DNA of 11,993 bases from Planctomycetota bacterium (GTDB lineage: Bacteria; Planctomycetota; Phycisphaerae; Sedimentisphaerales; Anaerobacaceae). The stretch is from assembly GCA_017885385.1 (NCBI GenBank), contig JAFNGF010000404.1, positions 15,287 through 27,279 of the forward strand, read 5' to 3'. The stretch's first letter is position 1. Each line of letters begins with the position of its first letter. Positions 6,616 to 11,993 of this stretch are shown piece by piece. A program made the translations under genes and the position numbers. The notes under the pieces were generated by a model. It was given only the letters and a program-made list of their open reading frames with translations, did no database searches and was not told the DNA's origin.

Positions 6616-7920
6616 ATGAACAAAAAGCTAAGTGCAAAGACTGATGAAGTCTCTCGCAGAGATTTCATCAAGACATCAGCCGCTGCCGGTGTGGCGACGC
6701 TATTATCGGGTACGGGCACGGTTTTCGCCCAGCGTCCCAAGAAAATGCGGGTTTGCCTATTGGGCTGCGGCGGCCGAGGCAGGGACGCCCTTAAAAACTG
6801 CCTGGAGGCAGCTAAACACATCGGATTGGAGCTGGAGGTCGTCGGGACCGCCGACTGGTTTAAGGATAGGGCGATGCAAGCCGGCAAAGATCATAACGTC
6901 CCGGAGTCGCGATGCTTTTACGGGGGCGACTGCTATAAGAAGCTGTTCGAGACCAATGCAGATGTTGTCGTGACGGCCACGCCGCCGAGCTTCCGTCCGG
7001 TTCATCTCGAGGCGGCCATCAACGCGGGCAAGCACGTATTTATGGAAAAGCCTGTTGCGGTTGACCCGCCGGGCGCTCGCAGGATAATTCAGGCAGGCGA
7101 GCTGGCAAAGCAAAAAGGGTTGGCTGTTGTCGCCGGCACGCAGCGCCGTCACCAGGCGAACTACCTCCGCAATGCCTATGCCATCAAAGCTGGGGCGATC
7201 GGTAAGATCGTAGGTGGCTGTATCTGGTGGTGCGGCGGCGCGCTGTGGTATAAGACAAAAGGCCAGGGCGAGAGCGACGCCGACTATATGGTTCGCAACT
7301 GGGTCAGCTTCGCAGAGATGTCCGGCGACCACATCGTCGAGCAGCACGTCCACAATATTGACATCGCCAATTGGTTCATCGGTCATCCGCCGACTACAGC
7401 CCTTGGCTTCGGCGGGCGAGCACGGCGCAAGACCGGCGACCAGTTCGACTTCTTCAGCATCGACTTGGATTATGGCGACGGCTGCCGCATCCACAGCATG
7501 TGCCGCCAGGTCGACGGCACCGATGGTGGAGTCAGGGAATTCTTCACAGGTACGGAAGGGACGACCTGGGGCGACGGCGGCCTCAAGCCGGCCAAAGAAA
7601 AAGACATCAAGATACCTGATTTCCCCGAGTACGGCGGACCATACGTGCAGGAACACGTAGACCTGCTCAATAGTATTCTGGCGGAAAAGCCGCTTAATGA
7701 AGCTCGCAACGTCGCTGAGTCTACTATGACTGCGATAATGGGCCGAATCTCCGCGTATACCGGCAAGCTGGTTAGATGGTCGGACCTCACGGAGAACAAA
7801 GAGTCGCCGTGGTACAACCTTACTCTCAAGCCCAGCGCTGAAGACTTTGAGAAAGGCGAGGTGGTGGCCCCACCGGACGATGTCGTGTCGGTTCCTGGAA
7901 CCGGAGAAAGACGCGGCTAA
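6616..7920 (+). CDS. Tat-exported Gfo/Idh/MocA family oxidoreductase
   Basis: 434 residues. The leader VSRRDFIKTSAAAGVATLL (12-30) is a good Tat signal, with likely cleavage after VFA (residue 38). Tat export fits an enzyme that folds with NAD(P) tightly bound before leaving the cell. The mature protein starts with a Rossmann fold, LLGCGGRGRDAL (48-59), then ATPPSFRPVH (121-130) and HVFMEKPVAV (140-149) with K145. The catalytic region has GDHIVEQHVHNIDIANW (237-253) with H244/H246. An AAAGGAG site lies 6 bases before the ATG. The C-terminus ends in a short Pro-rich, charged tail. It is last in the unit, 86 bases before a strong terminator. Tat-exported GH109 glycosidases share this fold but carry different motifs that I do not see here, so oxidoreductase is the safer call. 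Substrate unknown. Confidence 0.93.
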   Translation: MNKKLSAKTDEVSRRDFIKTSAAAGVATLLSGTGTVFAQRPKKMRVCLLGCGGRGRDALKNCLEAAKHIGLELEVVGTADWFKDRAMQAGKDHNVPESRCFYGGDCYKKLFETNADVVVTATPPSFRPVHLEAAINAGKHVFMEKPVAVDPPGARRIIQAGELAKQKGLAVVAGTQRRHQANYLRNAYAIKAGAIGKIVGGCIWWCGGALWYKTKGQGESDADYMVRNWVSFAEMSGDHIVEQHVHNIDIANWFIGHPPTTALGFGGRARRKTGDQFDFFSIDLDYGDGCRIHSMCRQVDGTDGGVREFFTGTEGTTWGDGGLKPAKEKDIKIPDFPEYGGPYVQEHVDLLNSILAEKPLNEARNVAESTMTAIMGRISAYTGKLVRWSDLTENKESPWYNLTLKPSAEDFEKGEVVAPPDDVVSVPGTGERRG

Positions 7921-8005
7921 AGAGCCAGTCTTGCCGATATGGCGGATGGTAATTCGCCGCTGGCAAAAAGTCTGGTCTATGGGATTATTAGCCGTAAACA
8001 AAAAA

Positions 8006-8036
8006 GTCGCGCCCTTTCCGGGCGTGACTTTTTTTT
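8006..8036 (+). terminator. intrinsic terminator, probably bidirectional
   Basis: GTCGCGCCC (8006-8014), loop TTTCC, GGGCGTGAC (8020-8028) gives a 9-bp stem with one G-T pair, followed by eight T on the plus strand. An A run before the stem provides a T tract for the minus strand too. It closes the plus-strand unit ending at 7920 and could also stop transcripts from the minus-strand SH3 gene. Confidence 0.88.
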
Positions 8037-8071
8037 GCATCTATTAGCATATATCGCGCGTTAGAAGATGG

Positions 8072-8103
8072 GACCCCGCAATAAACTGCGGGGCTAAATA
8101 TTT
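8072..8103. repeat. double-hairpin element, half copy C
   Basis: GACCCC start, hairpin CCCCGCA (8074-8080), loop ATAAAC, TGCGGGG (8087-8093), then CTAAATATTT. This equals the left half of copies A and B; the second hairpin is missing and replaced by unrelated sequence. Confidence 0.7.
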
Positions 8104-8129
8104 GTCCGCTCTTCGTCCGCCGGATAAAA

Positions 8130-8180
8130 TAGGGTGTGCTGTACACACCGGCACGAAAATGATGGGCAGAGCCCACCCTA
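8130..8180. repeat. 51-bp inverted-repeat element with TAGGGTG ends
   Basis: TAGGGTG (8130-8136) pairs with CACCCTA (8174-8180). Inside, GGTGTG/CACACC (8133-8138 with 8144-8149) and TGGGC/GCCCA (8163-8167 with 8171-8175) can form alternative hairpins. It lies just after the half copy of the double-hairpin element. Together they fill the 296-bp gap at 7921-8216, in which no gene was seen. Confidence 0.6.
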
Positions 8181-8216
8181 CTACTCGCTACGCATCAGGC
8201 TGAGACAAAGAGGCAC

Positions 8217-9434
8217 TTACTTCAGCTCGACTATTTCTGTAAATCGCACCAGGGATCCTGCTGTTGGTGAATGAGGCTCGATTGTCCCGACCAGGCCGAC
8301 TTTCTTGCCTATCAACTTGCTGAGATCTATTTTCGCGGCGCCTCCGGTGGGGGCCGCGTAGCACGTGGTTTTGCCGGATTTGTCGATTATCCGGTAGCGT
8401 TTTCCAGGCACGCCGGGATCCGCACCGTAAATAAGCGAGCTTTGAAACTCTCCTATCACTGCGAATCGGCCCAGGTCTTTTACCTCTGCCAATTTCGCAG
8501 CACGGGTCTTATCTATCTGGTCGCCGGCCTGCTGCAGCTTTTCGGTCTGCTGTTGAATCTCTTTAGCCACGCTGAGCGCCAGCTCGTACCGTTCTACTTG
8601 CTTAATCGCGAACTCGGCGTACCGTGCGGTTTTGCCGGCCTCTTTGTTGGCTGCAATCGCCTTAAGCGCTTCTTTCATAGTTGTATAGTTCTGCTGTGCA
8701 ATTGGCTTGGCCCGCTCGGTTTCGACCTGCTTTAGTATGGCATAATACTCGTTGAGCTTCTCGGTCTCGACGGAAGTCTTTGCCGGGCCGACAGCGTTGC
8801 TATCAGCGACAGTGGGTAACGGGGTCTTTTCATCAGGAGCCAGAGGTTTTATATACTGAGTGCTTAGCCAAAGACAGGCTCCCTCAGGCGGGGCGATCTT
8901 ATAGTAATCGTCCTTCTCCTGGCCCATCAGCTTGACTTTGTCGCCGCGATTGAGGGTCACCTGCTCGGATGTCGAGTGCATCGGCAGAACGTCGTCGGAA
9001 CCGGCATAAACGCCGACACCGTCGCCGGTAATCAGCCCTTCCGCAGGATTGTTCAAGTTAATGCCGACACATCGCATCGAAATCCAGGAAAAACTTTTTG
9101 CCGGCGCAGCGATTCGGGACCAGCCAGACTGGCTGCCGGCCACTTTTACCTTATCGCCTCTGTAGAGCTTGCCGCAGGCGTAGTAATTTGTGCCGGGGCC
9201 CGAGCGCACATTGACGTCGTCGCCGATTATCTCGGCAGGATAAGGAAAGGACGCCGGCTCGCCTGGTGCGTTCACATCGCCGATCGAAGCGACTTTGCCG
9301 GGCGGTCCGCTAGAGGCGGACTGGCTGAAGCAAATAGATGCCAAACTTGCTACGATAACAATAATAAGGATAAATCGCGCCGGGAATTGACTATTAGCAG
9401 TTGAAAATTGAAAATTTCGATTGTGGCACTCCAT
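8217..9434 (-). CDS. exported protein with two bacterial SH3 domains and a coiled-coil/C-terminal domain
   Basis: 405 residues from the ATG at 9434, chosen for its GGGAGG site 7 bases upstream; the frame is open 28 codons further without a comparable site. Residues about 20-38 form a hydrophobic signal or anchor, FILIIVIVASLASICFS, so the protein is exported. Two SH3-like domains follow: about 66-123 with DDVNVRSGPGTNYY and LYRGDKVKV, and about 133-198 with GDGVGVYAGSDD and LNRGDKVKL. Such domains often bind cell-wall or envelope ligands. After a Pro/Thr linker, residues about 222-318 are charged and helical, probably coiled coil. The last 85 residues form a small beta-rich domain (RFAVIGEFQSS, KKVGLVGTI), perhaps OB-like. 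No catalytic motif is visible. It is transcribed alone, away from the sugar genes. Function unknown; an envelope or scaffold role is an inference. Confidence 0.87.
   Translation of the reverse strand: MECHNRNFQFSTANSQFPARFILIIVIVASLASICFSQSASSGPPGKVASIGDVNAPGEPASFPYPAEIIGDDVNVRSGPGTNYYACGKLYRGDKVKVAGSQSGWSRIAAPAKSFSWISMRCVGINLNNPAEGLITGDGVGVYAGSDDVLPMHSTSEQVTLNRGDKVKLMGQEKDDYYKIAPPEGACLWLSTQYIKPLAPDEKTPLPTVADSNAVGPAKTSVETEKLNEYYAILKQVETERAKPIAQQNYTTMKEALKAIAANKEAGKTARYAEFAIKQVERYELALSVAKEIQQQTEKLQQAGDQIDKTRAAKLAEVKDLGRFAVIGEFQSSLIYGADPGVPGKRYRIIDKSGKTTCYAAPTGGAAKIDLSKLIGKKVGLVGTIEPHSPTAGSLVRFTEIVELK
9401..9416. repeat. TTGAAAA-type repeat inside the SH3 gene leader
   Basis: TTGAAAATTGAAAATT on the plus strand, period 7, lying within the codons for residues about 7-11 of the SH3 protein, just before its hydrophobic leader. 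Same family as 4471-4492 and 11227-11242. Confidence 0.45.
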
Positions 9435-9496
9435 TTTTTTGCCTCCCAAAAAAGCCAAACGATTCCTGTGTCTTGAACTTACCACCAACCTGAATA

Positions 9497-9525
9497 ATTG
9501 TAAATTGTCAATTGACAATTTGCAA
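9497..9525 (-). promoter_or_regulatory. possible sigma70-like promoter of the SH3 gene
   Basis: On the minus strand TTGCAA (9520-9525) as -35 and TACAAT (9497-9502) as -10 are 17 bases apart, placing the start about 55 bases before the ATG at 9434. The region is AT-rich and repetitive, so a chance match is possible. Confidence 0.35.
9502..9521. repeat. 20-bp perfect palindrome
   Basis: AAATTGTCAATTGACAATTT reads the same on both strands. It overlaps the spacer of the possible SH3 promoter, so it could be an operator, but similar AATTGTCAATTG runs are also common as simple interspersed repeats. Confidence 0.6.
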
Positions 9526-9564
9526 TTGTAAATTTTTCGATTAAAAGTCGTCTCCCGTGATTAG

Positions 9565-9643
9565 CCCTGCCGCCTGGCCTACTCCGCCGAAGCGGCTGCG
9601 AAGGCTGGATGGGCAGGGGCGGCCCCCGGCACGGGTCCGGGGG
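9565..9643. repeat. GC-rich inverted repeats downstream of the rhomboid gene
   Basis: CCCTGCC (9565-9571) pairs with GGCAGGG (9612-9618) around a small hairpin CCGC-CGAA-GCGG (9584-9595). A separate hairpin follows: CCCCCGG (9623-9629), 7-base loop, CCGGGGG (9637-9643). Neither has a T tract, so intrinsic termination is doubtful. Apart from these and the upstream signals of the SH3 gene, the gap 9435-9671 shows nothing else. Confidence 0.6.
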
Positions 9644-9671
9644 TTAACCGGTATATTTTGTAGCGCTTGTT

Positions 9672-10859
9672 TTAGGGCGTTTGCTGCAGCCTGGCAAGCT
9701 CGTCCTTGCACATCTTCAATTGTCCGGGATCGGTGAGCTTTTCGGCGGCGGCCTGCAAGTGTTTAACCGCTTGCTGCGGCTTATCGAGGTAGCGTGAATA
9801 CAGTATGCCGAGCATTAGCTCTACCTGCTCGGCGTACTCGTAGCTGTTGTAGTGGTTCAAAAACTGTTCGTAGGCCTGCGCCGACTCGGCGGCTCTTTTA
9901 TCGCTGGCAAGCTGATTGGCAATATCCAATAGATGCTGACGCGGCAAGACCTGCGAACTATCAAGCTTGGTAAGCTCCAGATACAGCTCGGCTGCAGCCG
10001 GCAGGTTGCGCTGGGCGATCCGACCGGCAATTTCGTTGCGCAGGTCGCTTATTTTCTGCTCGAGCTGGCGATGAGCCGGTGTCTTGCTTACTTCCTTTGC
10101 CCATATCCCTTTCCTTGCTGTCTGGCCGGTAAATGGGTCGTAACCGCCGGCAACCACATCGCGATAACGCCGGCGTTTATTCCATCGTTGTATCATCGCC
10201 CACAAGTCGTAGCTGCTGCCGGTAACTAAGCCGGTTGCGAGCACAAGTAGCGCAGCGGCGATGCCGAACGCATAGCCTGCCAAATGTGCATCATAGGCGA
10301 TGTTGCCGGCCCCGCGAGCAAGTATGTTATCAATCAGAATCAGCTTGAAGGCGATGAAATACAAGGCAGGCACTTCTATCGTACCGATGAAGATGAACCA
10401 GTATATGACCGTTATCAAGGCCTGAGGGAACAAGGCCAGGTAAGCGCCAATGATCGCTGCCACGGCGCCGCTGGCCCCCAACGTCGGTATGCGCGAAGAG
10501 AAATGTAGCACCGTGTGGCCTGCGCCGCTGAATACTGCCGCCGCTATGTAAAAACAAAGGTACCAGGCGTGACCGAGCTTATCGTTCACATTGTTTCCGA
10601 ATAGATACAAAAAGAACATGTTGAAAATAATGTGCAGAGGGTCGTAGTGCAGAAAAGCGTAACTGACGAACTGCCACCATTGTGGCTTGTTGGGGACGAG
10701 CGCCAATTGCCCAACCCACGGACGAAAGGCTAATCCACCCGTAAAGGGATCTATGTGGTACTCCAGCACGAAGATCAAAACGTTTATGATTATGAGGGCG
10801 TAATTTGCGTATGGTGTTCGCCAGGGCCGAATACTTGTCCGAATGGGCAGTAGTAGCAT
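9672..10859 (-). CDS. rhomboid family intramembrane serine protease with C-terminal helical (TPR-like) extension
   Basis: 395 residues. Residues 1-212 form a six- or seven-helix membrane domain. Hallmarks: HYDPLHIIFNMFFLYLFGN (71-89) with the HxxxN pattern (N80, oxyanion), TLGASGAVAA (126-135) with nucleophile S130 in GASG, and AHLAGYAFG (191-199) with catalytic H192. Rhomboids cut transmembrane segments of other proteins within the membrane. A basic stretch (WNKRRRYRD) follows the last helix, then about 150 soluble residues rich in Ala, Glu and Leu (for example PAAAELYLELTKL and RAAESAQAYEQFLNHY) with the spacing of TPR-like helical repeats, probably cytoplasmic and protein-binding. The AAGGA ribosome site 7 bases before the ATG lies inside an interspersed repeat. 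It is a single-gene unit; its neighbours do not reveal its substrate. Confidence 0.92.
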   Translation of the reverse strand: MLLLPIRTSIRPWRTPYANYALIIINVLIFVLEYHIDPFTGGLAFRPWVGQLALVPNKPQWWQFVSYAFLHYDPLHIIFNMFFLYLFGNNVNDKLGHAWYLCFYIAAAVFSGAGHTVLHFSSRIPTLGASGAVAAIIGAYLALFPQALITVIYWFIFIGTIEVPALYFIAFKLILIDNILARGAGNIAYDAHLAGYAFGIAAALLVLATGLVTGSSYDLWAMIQRWNKRRRYRDVVAGGYDPFTGQTARKGIWAKEVSKTPAHRQLEQKISDLRNEIAGRIAQRNLPAAAELYLELTKLDSSQVLPRQHLLDIANQLASDKRAAESAQAYEQFLNHYNSYEYAEQVELMLGILYSRYLDKPQQAVKHLQAAAEKLTDPGQLKMCKDELARLQQTP

Positions 10860-10866
10860 AAGACAA

Positions 10867-10893
10867 TCCTTCGGGTACGCTCAGGACAGGTTC
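10867..10893. repeat. interspersed repeat supplying the rhomboid ribosome binding site
   Basis: On the minus strand it reads CCTGAGCGTACCCGAAGGA, a short motif I recall as widely scattered in environmental bacterial genomes (CCTGAGCG...CGAAGGA). Its last five bases, AAGGA, stand 7 bases before the rhomboid ATG. Confidence 0.5.
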
Positions 10894-10934
10894 TGCTTAA
10901 TGAGCGATTAACGCGATTGGCCGATTCAGAGGAT

Positions 10935-10963
10935 ATTGTAATGACGAGCAGGTTTGGCGACAA
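10935..10963 (-). promoter_or_regulatory. sigma70-like promoter of the rhomboid gene
   Basis: Minus-strand TTGTCG (10958-10963) and TACAAT (10935-10940) are separated by 17 bases. The start would fall near 10928, about 70 bases before the ATG at 10859. It begins directly after the minus-strand terminator at 10965-10991. Confidence 0.45.
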
Positions 10964-10964
10964 G

Positions 10965-10991
10965 ATATAAAAACAGGCGGCACTTGCCGCC
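10965..10991 (-). terminator. intrinsic terminator on the minus strand, with no known gene before it
   Basis: Read on the minus strand: GGCGGCA (10985-10991), 2-base AG turn, TGCCGCC (10976-10982), then TGTTTTTAT. The stem is perfect and the T tract good. The only sequence it could terminate on this strand is the structured gap to its right. Confidence 0.55.
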
Positions 10992-11139
10992 CTTTCGGAA
11001 ATTTGGCTGGTACAGCCAGCTTTGCCCCGCACCAATTGTAGCCGCAGCGGGGCGTCGAGACACGATCAGCCCTGCTTGCTCAGCCGCAGGACAATCGGTG
11101 CGGGGTGCATCCGGTTCCCCTCCAGCCGGTTCTCAATCC
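10965..11139 (-). ncRNA. candidate structured small RNA (unassigned)
   Basis: The 399-bp gap 10860-11258 has no convincing gene but much structure. CCCCGCACCAATTGT (11025-11039) pairs with ACAATCGGTGCGGGG (11091-11105) at 14 of 15 positions. The 51 bases between can extend it into an irregular long hairpin. A second hairpin, TGGCTG-GTA-CAGCCA (11004-11018), and the minus-strand terminator follow. A weak minus-strand promoter (TTGGCC at 11170-11175, TATATT at 11146-11151, 18-base spacer) would give a transcript of about 175 bases. I could not match it to tmRNA, RNase P, SRP or a named riboswitch. It may instead be another repeat element. Confidence 0.25.
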
Positions 11140-11226
11140 GTTAAAAATATACGAAATGAAGCGGCGTACGGCCAAATCCTTCAAAGAAAAACTTTATTTT
11201 TTGCCAAAGTAGTGGTAACAAGACAA

Positions 11227-11242
11227 TTGAAAATTGAGAATT
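11227..11242 (+). repeat. TTGAAAA-type repeat upstream of the pectate lyase
   Basis: TTGAAAATTGAGAATT, period 7, immediately before the weak AAGG site (11244-11247) that precedes the pectate lyase ATG at 11259. Same family as 4471-4492. Confidence 0.4.
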
Positions 11243-11258
11243 TAAGGCAGTCGCGCAG

Positions 11259-11993
11259 ATGAAAGTGAATCGAGCAGAGTTAAGCAAAGCCCTACTTTGT
11301 TTGTTTGCCGTTGCCACGGCATCTGTCGCAGGGTCGGCTGGCAAAATTCCCGAGCGCGAACCTAAGTGGTATGGCAGCGATGAGGCTGTTAGAATCGCGG
11401 ATAATGTCCTGCTCTACCAGCGCACTACCGGCGGGTGGCCGGCTAACGTCGATATGAGCCGTGAGCTGACTGAAGAGCAAAAGGACAAAGTTCGCATGGC
11501 CAAGGACAGAGCCGACTCTACGCTTGACAACGGCGCCACTCACACGCACCTGCGCTATCTGGCCAGAGTGTACAACGCGACCAAACAGGAGCGCTTCAAA
11601 GAAGCTTTTCTGAAGGGCCTGGACTATCTGCTAAAAGCTCAGTACGCCAACGGCGGCTGGCCGCAGACTTACCCTTCGCTGCGCGGCTATTCCAAGTTCA
11701 TTACGTTCAACGATGGTGCTATGATCGGCGCAATGACGGTGCTGCGTGACATCGCCGAGAATAAGCCGCCCTATGCCTTTGTCGACGAGAATCGCCGCCA
11801 AAGGGCCGGCAGGGCGGTGCAAGAAGGCATCCAGTGCATTCTGAAGTGCCAGATAGTCGTTGCCGGCAGACGCACAGCGTGGTGTCAGCAGCACGATGAT
11901 AAGACCTTGCAGCCCAGGCCCGCGCGGGCTTTCGAGCCGGCAGCCATTACTGCCTGCGAGAGCGTCGACATCGTAGAGTTTTTGATGAGCATC
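11259..11993 (+). CDS. secreted pectate lyase, PL10 family, 3'-truncated
   Basis: The frame runs from ATG 11259 to the window end (245 codons) without a stop, so the C-terminus is missing; PL10 catalytic domains need roughly 80-100 more residues. Residues 1-25 are a Sec-type signal with a hydrophobic core (ALLCLFAVATASVAG). The mature part has family motifs in order: WYGSDEA (37-43), YQRTTGGWPANVD (53-65), HLRYLARVYNAT (97-108), LLKAQYANGGWPQTYP (124-139), FITFNDGAM (147-155), AWCQQHDDKTLQP (207-219) and ARAFEPAA (222-229). PL10 enzymes cleave polygalacturonate by calcium-dependent beta-elimination, outside the cytoplasm. Only a weak AAGG ribosome site, 11 bases upstream, supports the start. 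It is divergent from the rhomboid gene across a structured gap. It suggests that the organism attacks pectin. Confidence 0.9.
   Translation, partial: MKVNRAELSKALLCLFAVATASVAGSAGKIPEREPKWYGSDEAVRIADNVLLYQRTTGGWPANVDMSRELTEEQKDKVRMAKDRADSTLDNGATHTHLRYLARVYNATKQERFKEAFLKGLDYLLKAQYANGGWPQTYPSLRGYSKFITFNDGAMIGAMTVLRDIAENKPPYAFVDENRRQRAGRAVQEGIQCILKCQIVVAGRRTAWCQQHDDKTLQPRPARAFEPAAITACESVDIVEFLMSI

Noticed and set aside
6616..7920. GH109-type glycosidase identity for the Tat-exported oxidoreductase
   Set aside because: Fold and leader agree, but the motif pattern around the catalytic histidine (HVHNIDIANW) is that of ordinary Gfo/Idh/MocA proteins and the GH109-type YPTHG-like segment was not found.
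6757..8040. Long minus-strand open frame of 427 codons opposite the Tat-exported oxidoreductase
   Set aside because: It mirrors a clearly real gene, crosses the terminator, has no recognisable motif and no ribosome site; shadow of codon bias on the other strand.
11000..11160. c-di-GMP-I, TPP or T-box riboswitch in the structured gap
   Set aside because: Short matching bits (CAAAGC, GAAA loop, GGGGTGC) occur but in the wrong order or without the other conserved elements.
10954..11262. Small plus-strand open frame in the gap before the pectate lyase
   Set aside because: Covers the inverted repeats and terminator, has no ribosome site or family likeness, and low-complexity composition.

Overview
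The window looks like a chromosomal piece from a planctomycete, most likely of the Phycisphaerae/Sedimentisphaerales type. This placement is an inference from gene content, not from a marker gene. It holds three Gfo/Idh/MocA oxidoreductases, two xylose-isomerase-like TIM barrels, an enolase-superfamily enzyme, a PL10 pectate lyase, a rhomboid with a long soluble tail, and an unusual number of short palindromic repeats between and inside genes. No tRNA, rRNA, CRISPR array, transposase or integrase was seen.

Layout. Positions 3-902 (+) hold the 3' part of a GT-B glycosyltransferase whose C-terminal tail runs into repeat DNA. Positions 894-4393 (-) hold a three-gene unit read right to left: enolase-superfamily enzyme, cytoplasmic sugar isomerase/epimerase-like protein, Gfo/Idh/MocA oxidoreductase. 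A 106-bp divergent gap (4394-4499) with a good sigma70-like promoter separates it from a second three-gene unit at 4500-7920 (+): cytoplasmic Gfo/Idh/MocA protein, isomerase-like protein with a Tat-like leader, Gfo/Idh/MocA protein with a clear Tat leader. A strong, probably bidirectional terminator follows at about 8006-8036. Then come a minus-strand SH3-domain envelope protein (8217-9434), a minus-strand rhomboid protease (9672-10859), a structured 399-bp gap, and the start of a secreted PL10 pectate lyase (11259 to the window end, +).

How the genes may work together. The two divergent units combine NAD-type sugar dehydrogenases, metal-dependent TIM-barrel enzymes and an enolase-type enzyme, in exported and cytoplasmic versions. 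This set resembles routes that oxidise a sugar hydroxyl to a keto group, then eliminate or isomerise, then reduce (3-keto-glycoside chemistry). The substrate cannot be read from the sequence. The nearby pectate lyase fits a plant or algal polysaccharide degrader but is not clearly part of the same unit.

The most striking sequence-level feature is repeat invasion. A double-hairpin element (two hairpins joined by CTAAATA/TATTTAG) occurs intact at 1982-2047 and 3799-3853 and as a half copy at 8072-8103. The 3799-3853 copy lies in frame inside the enolase-superfamily gene, which also carries a heptanucleotide tandem repeat. Other repeats form the glycosyltransferase tail and supply the apparent ribosome binding site of the rhomboid gene. 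The gap at 10965-11139 may encode a structured minus-strand RNA ending in an intrinsic terminator.
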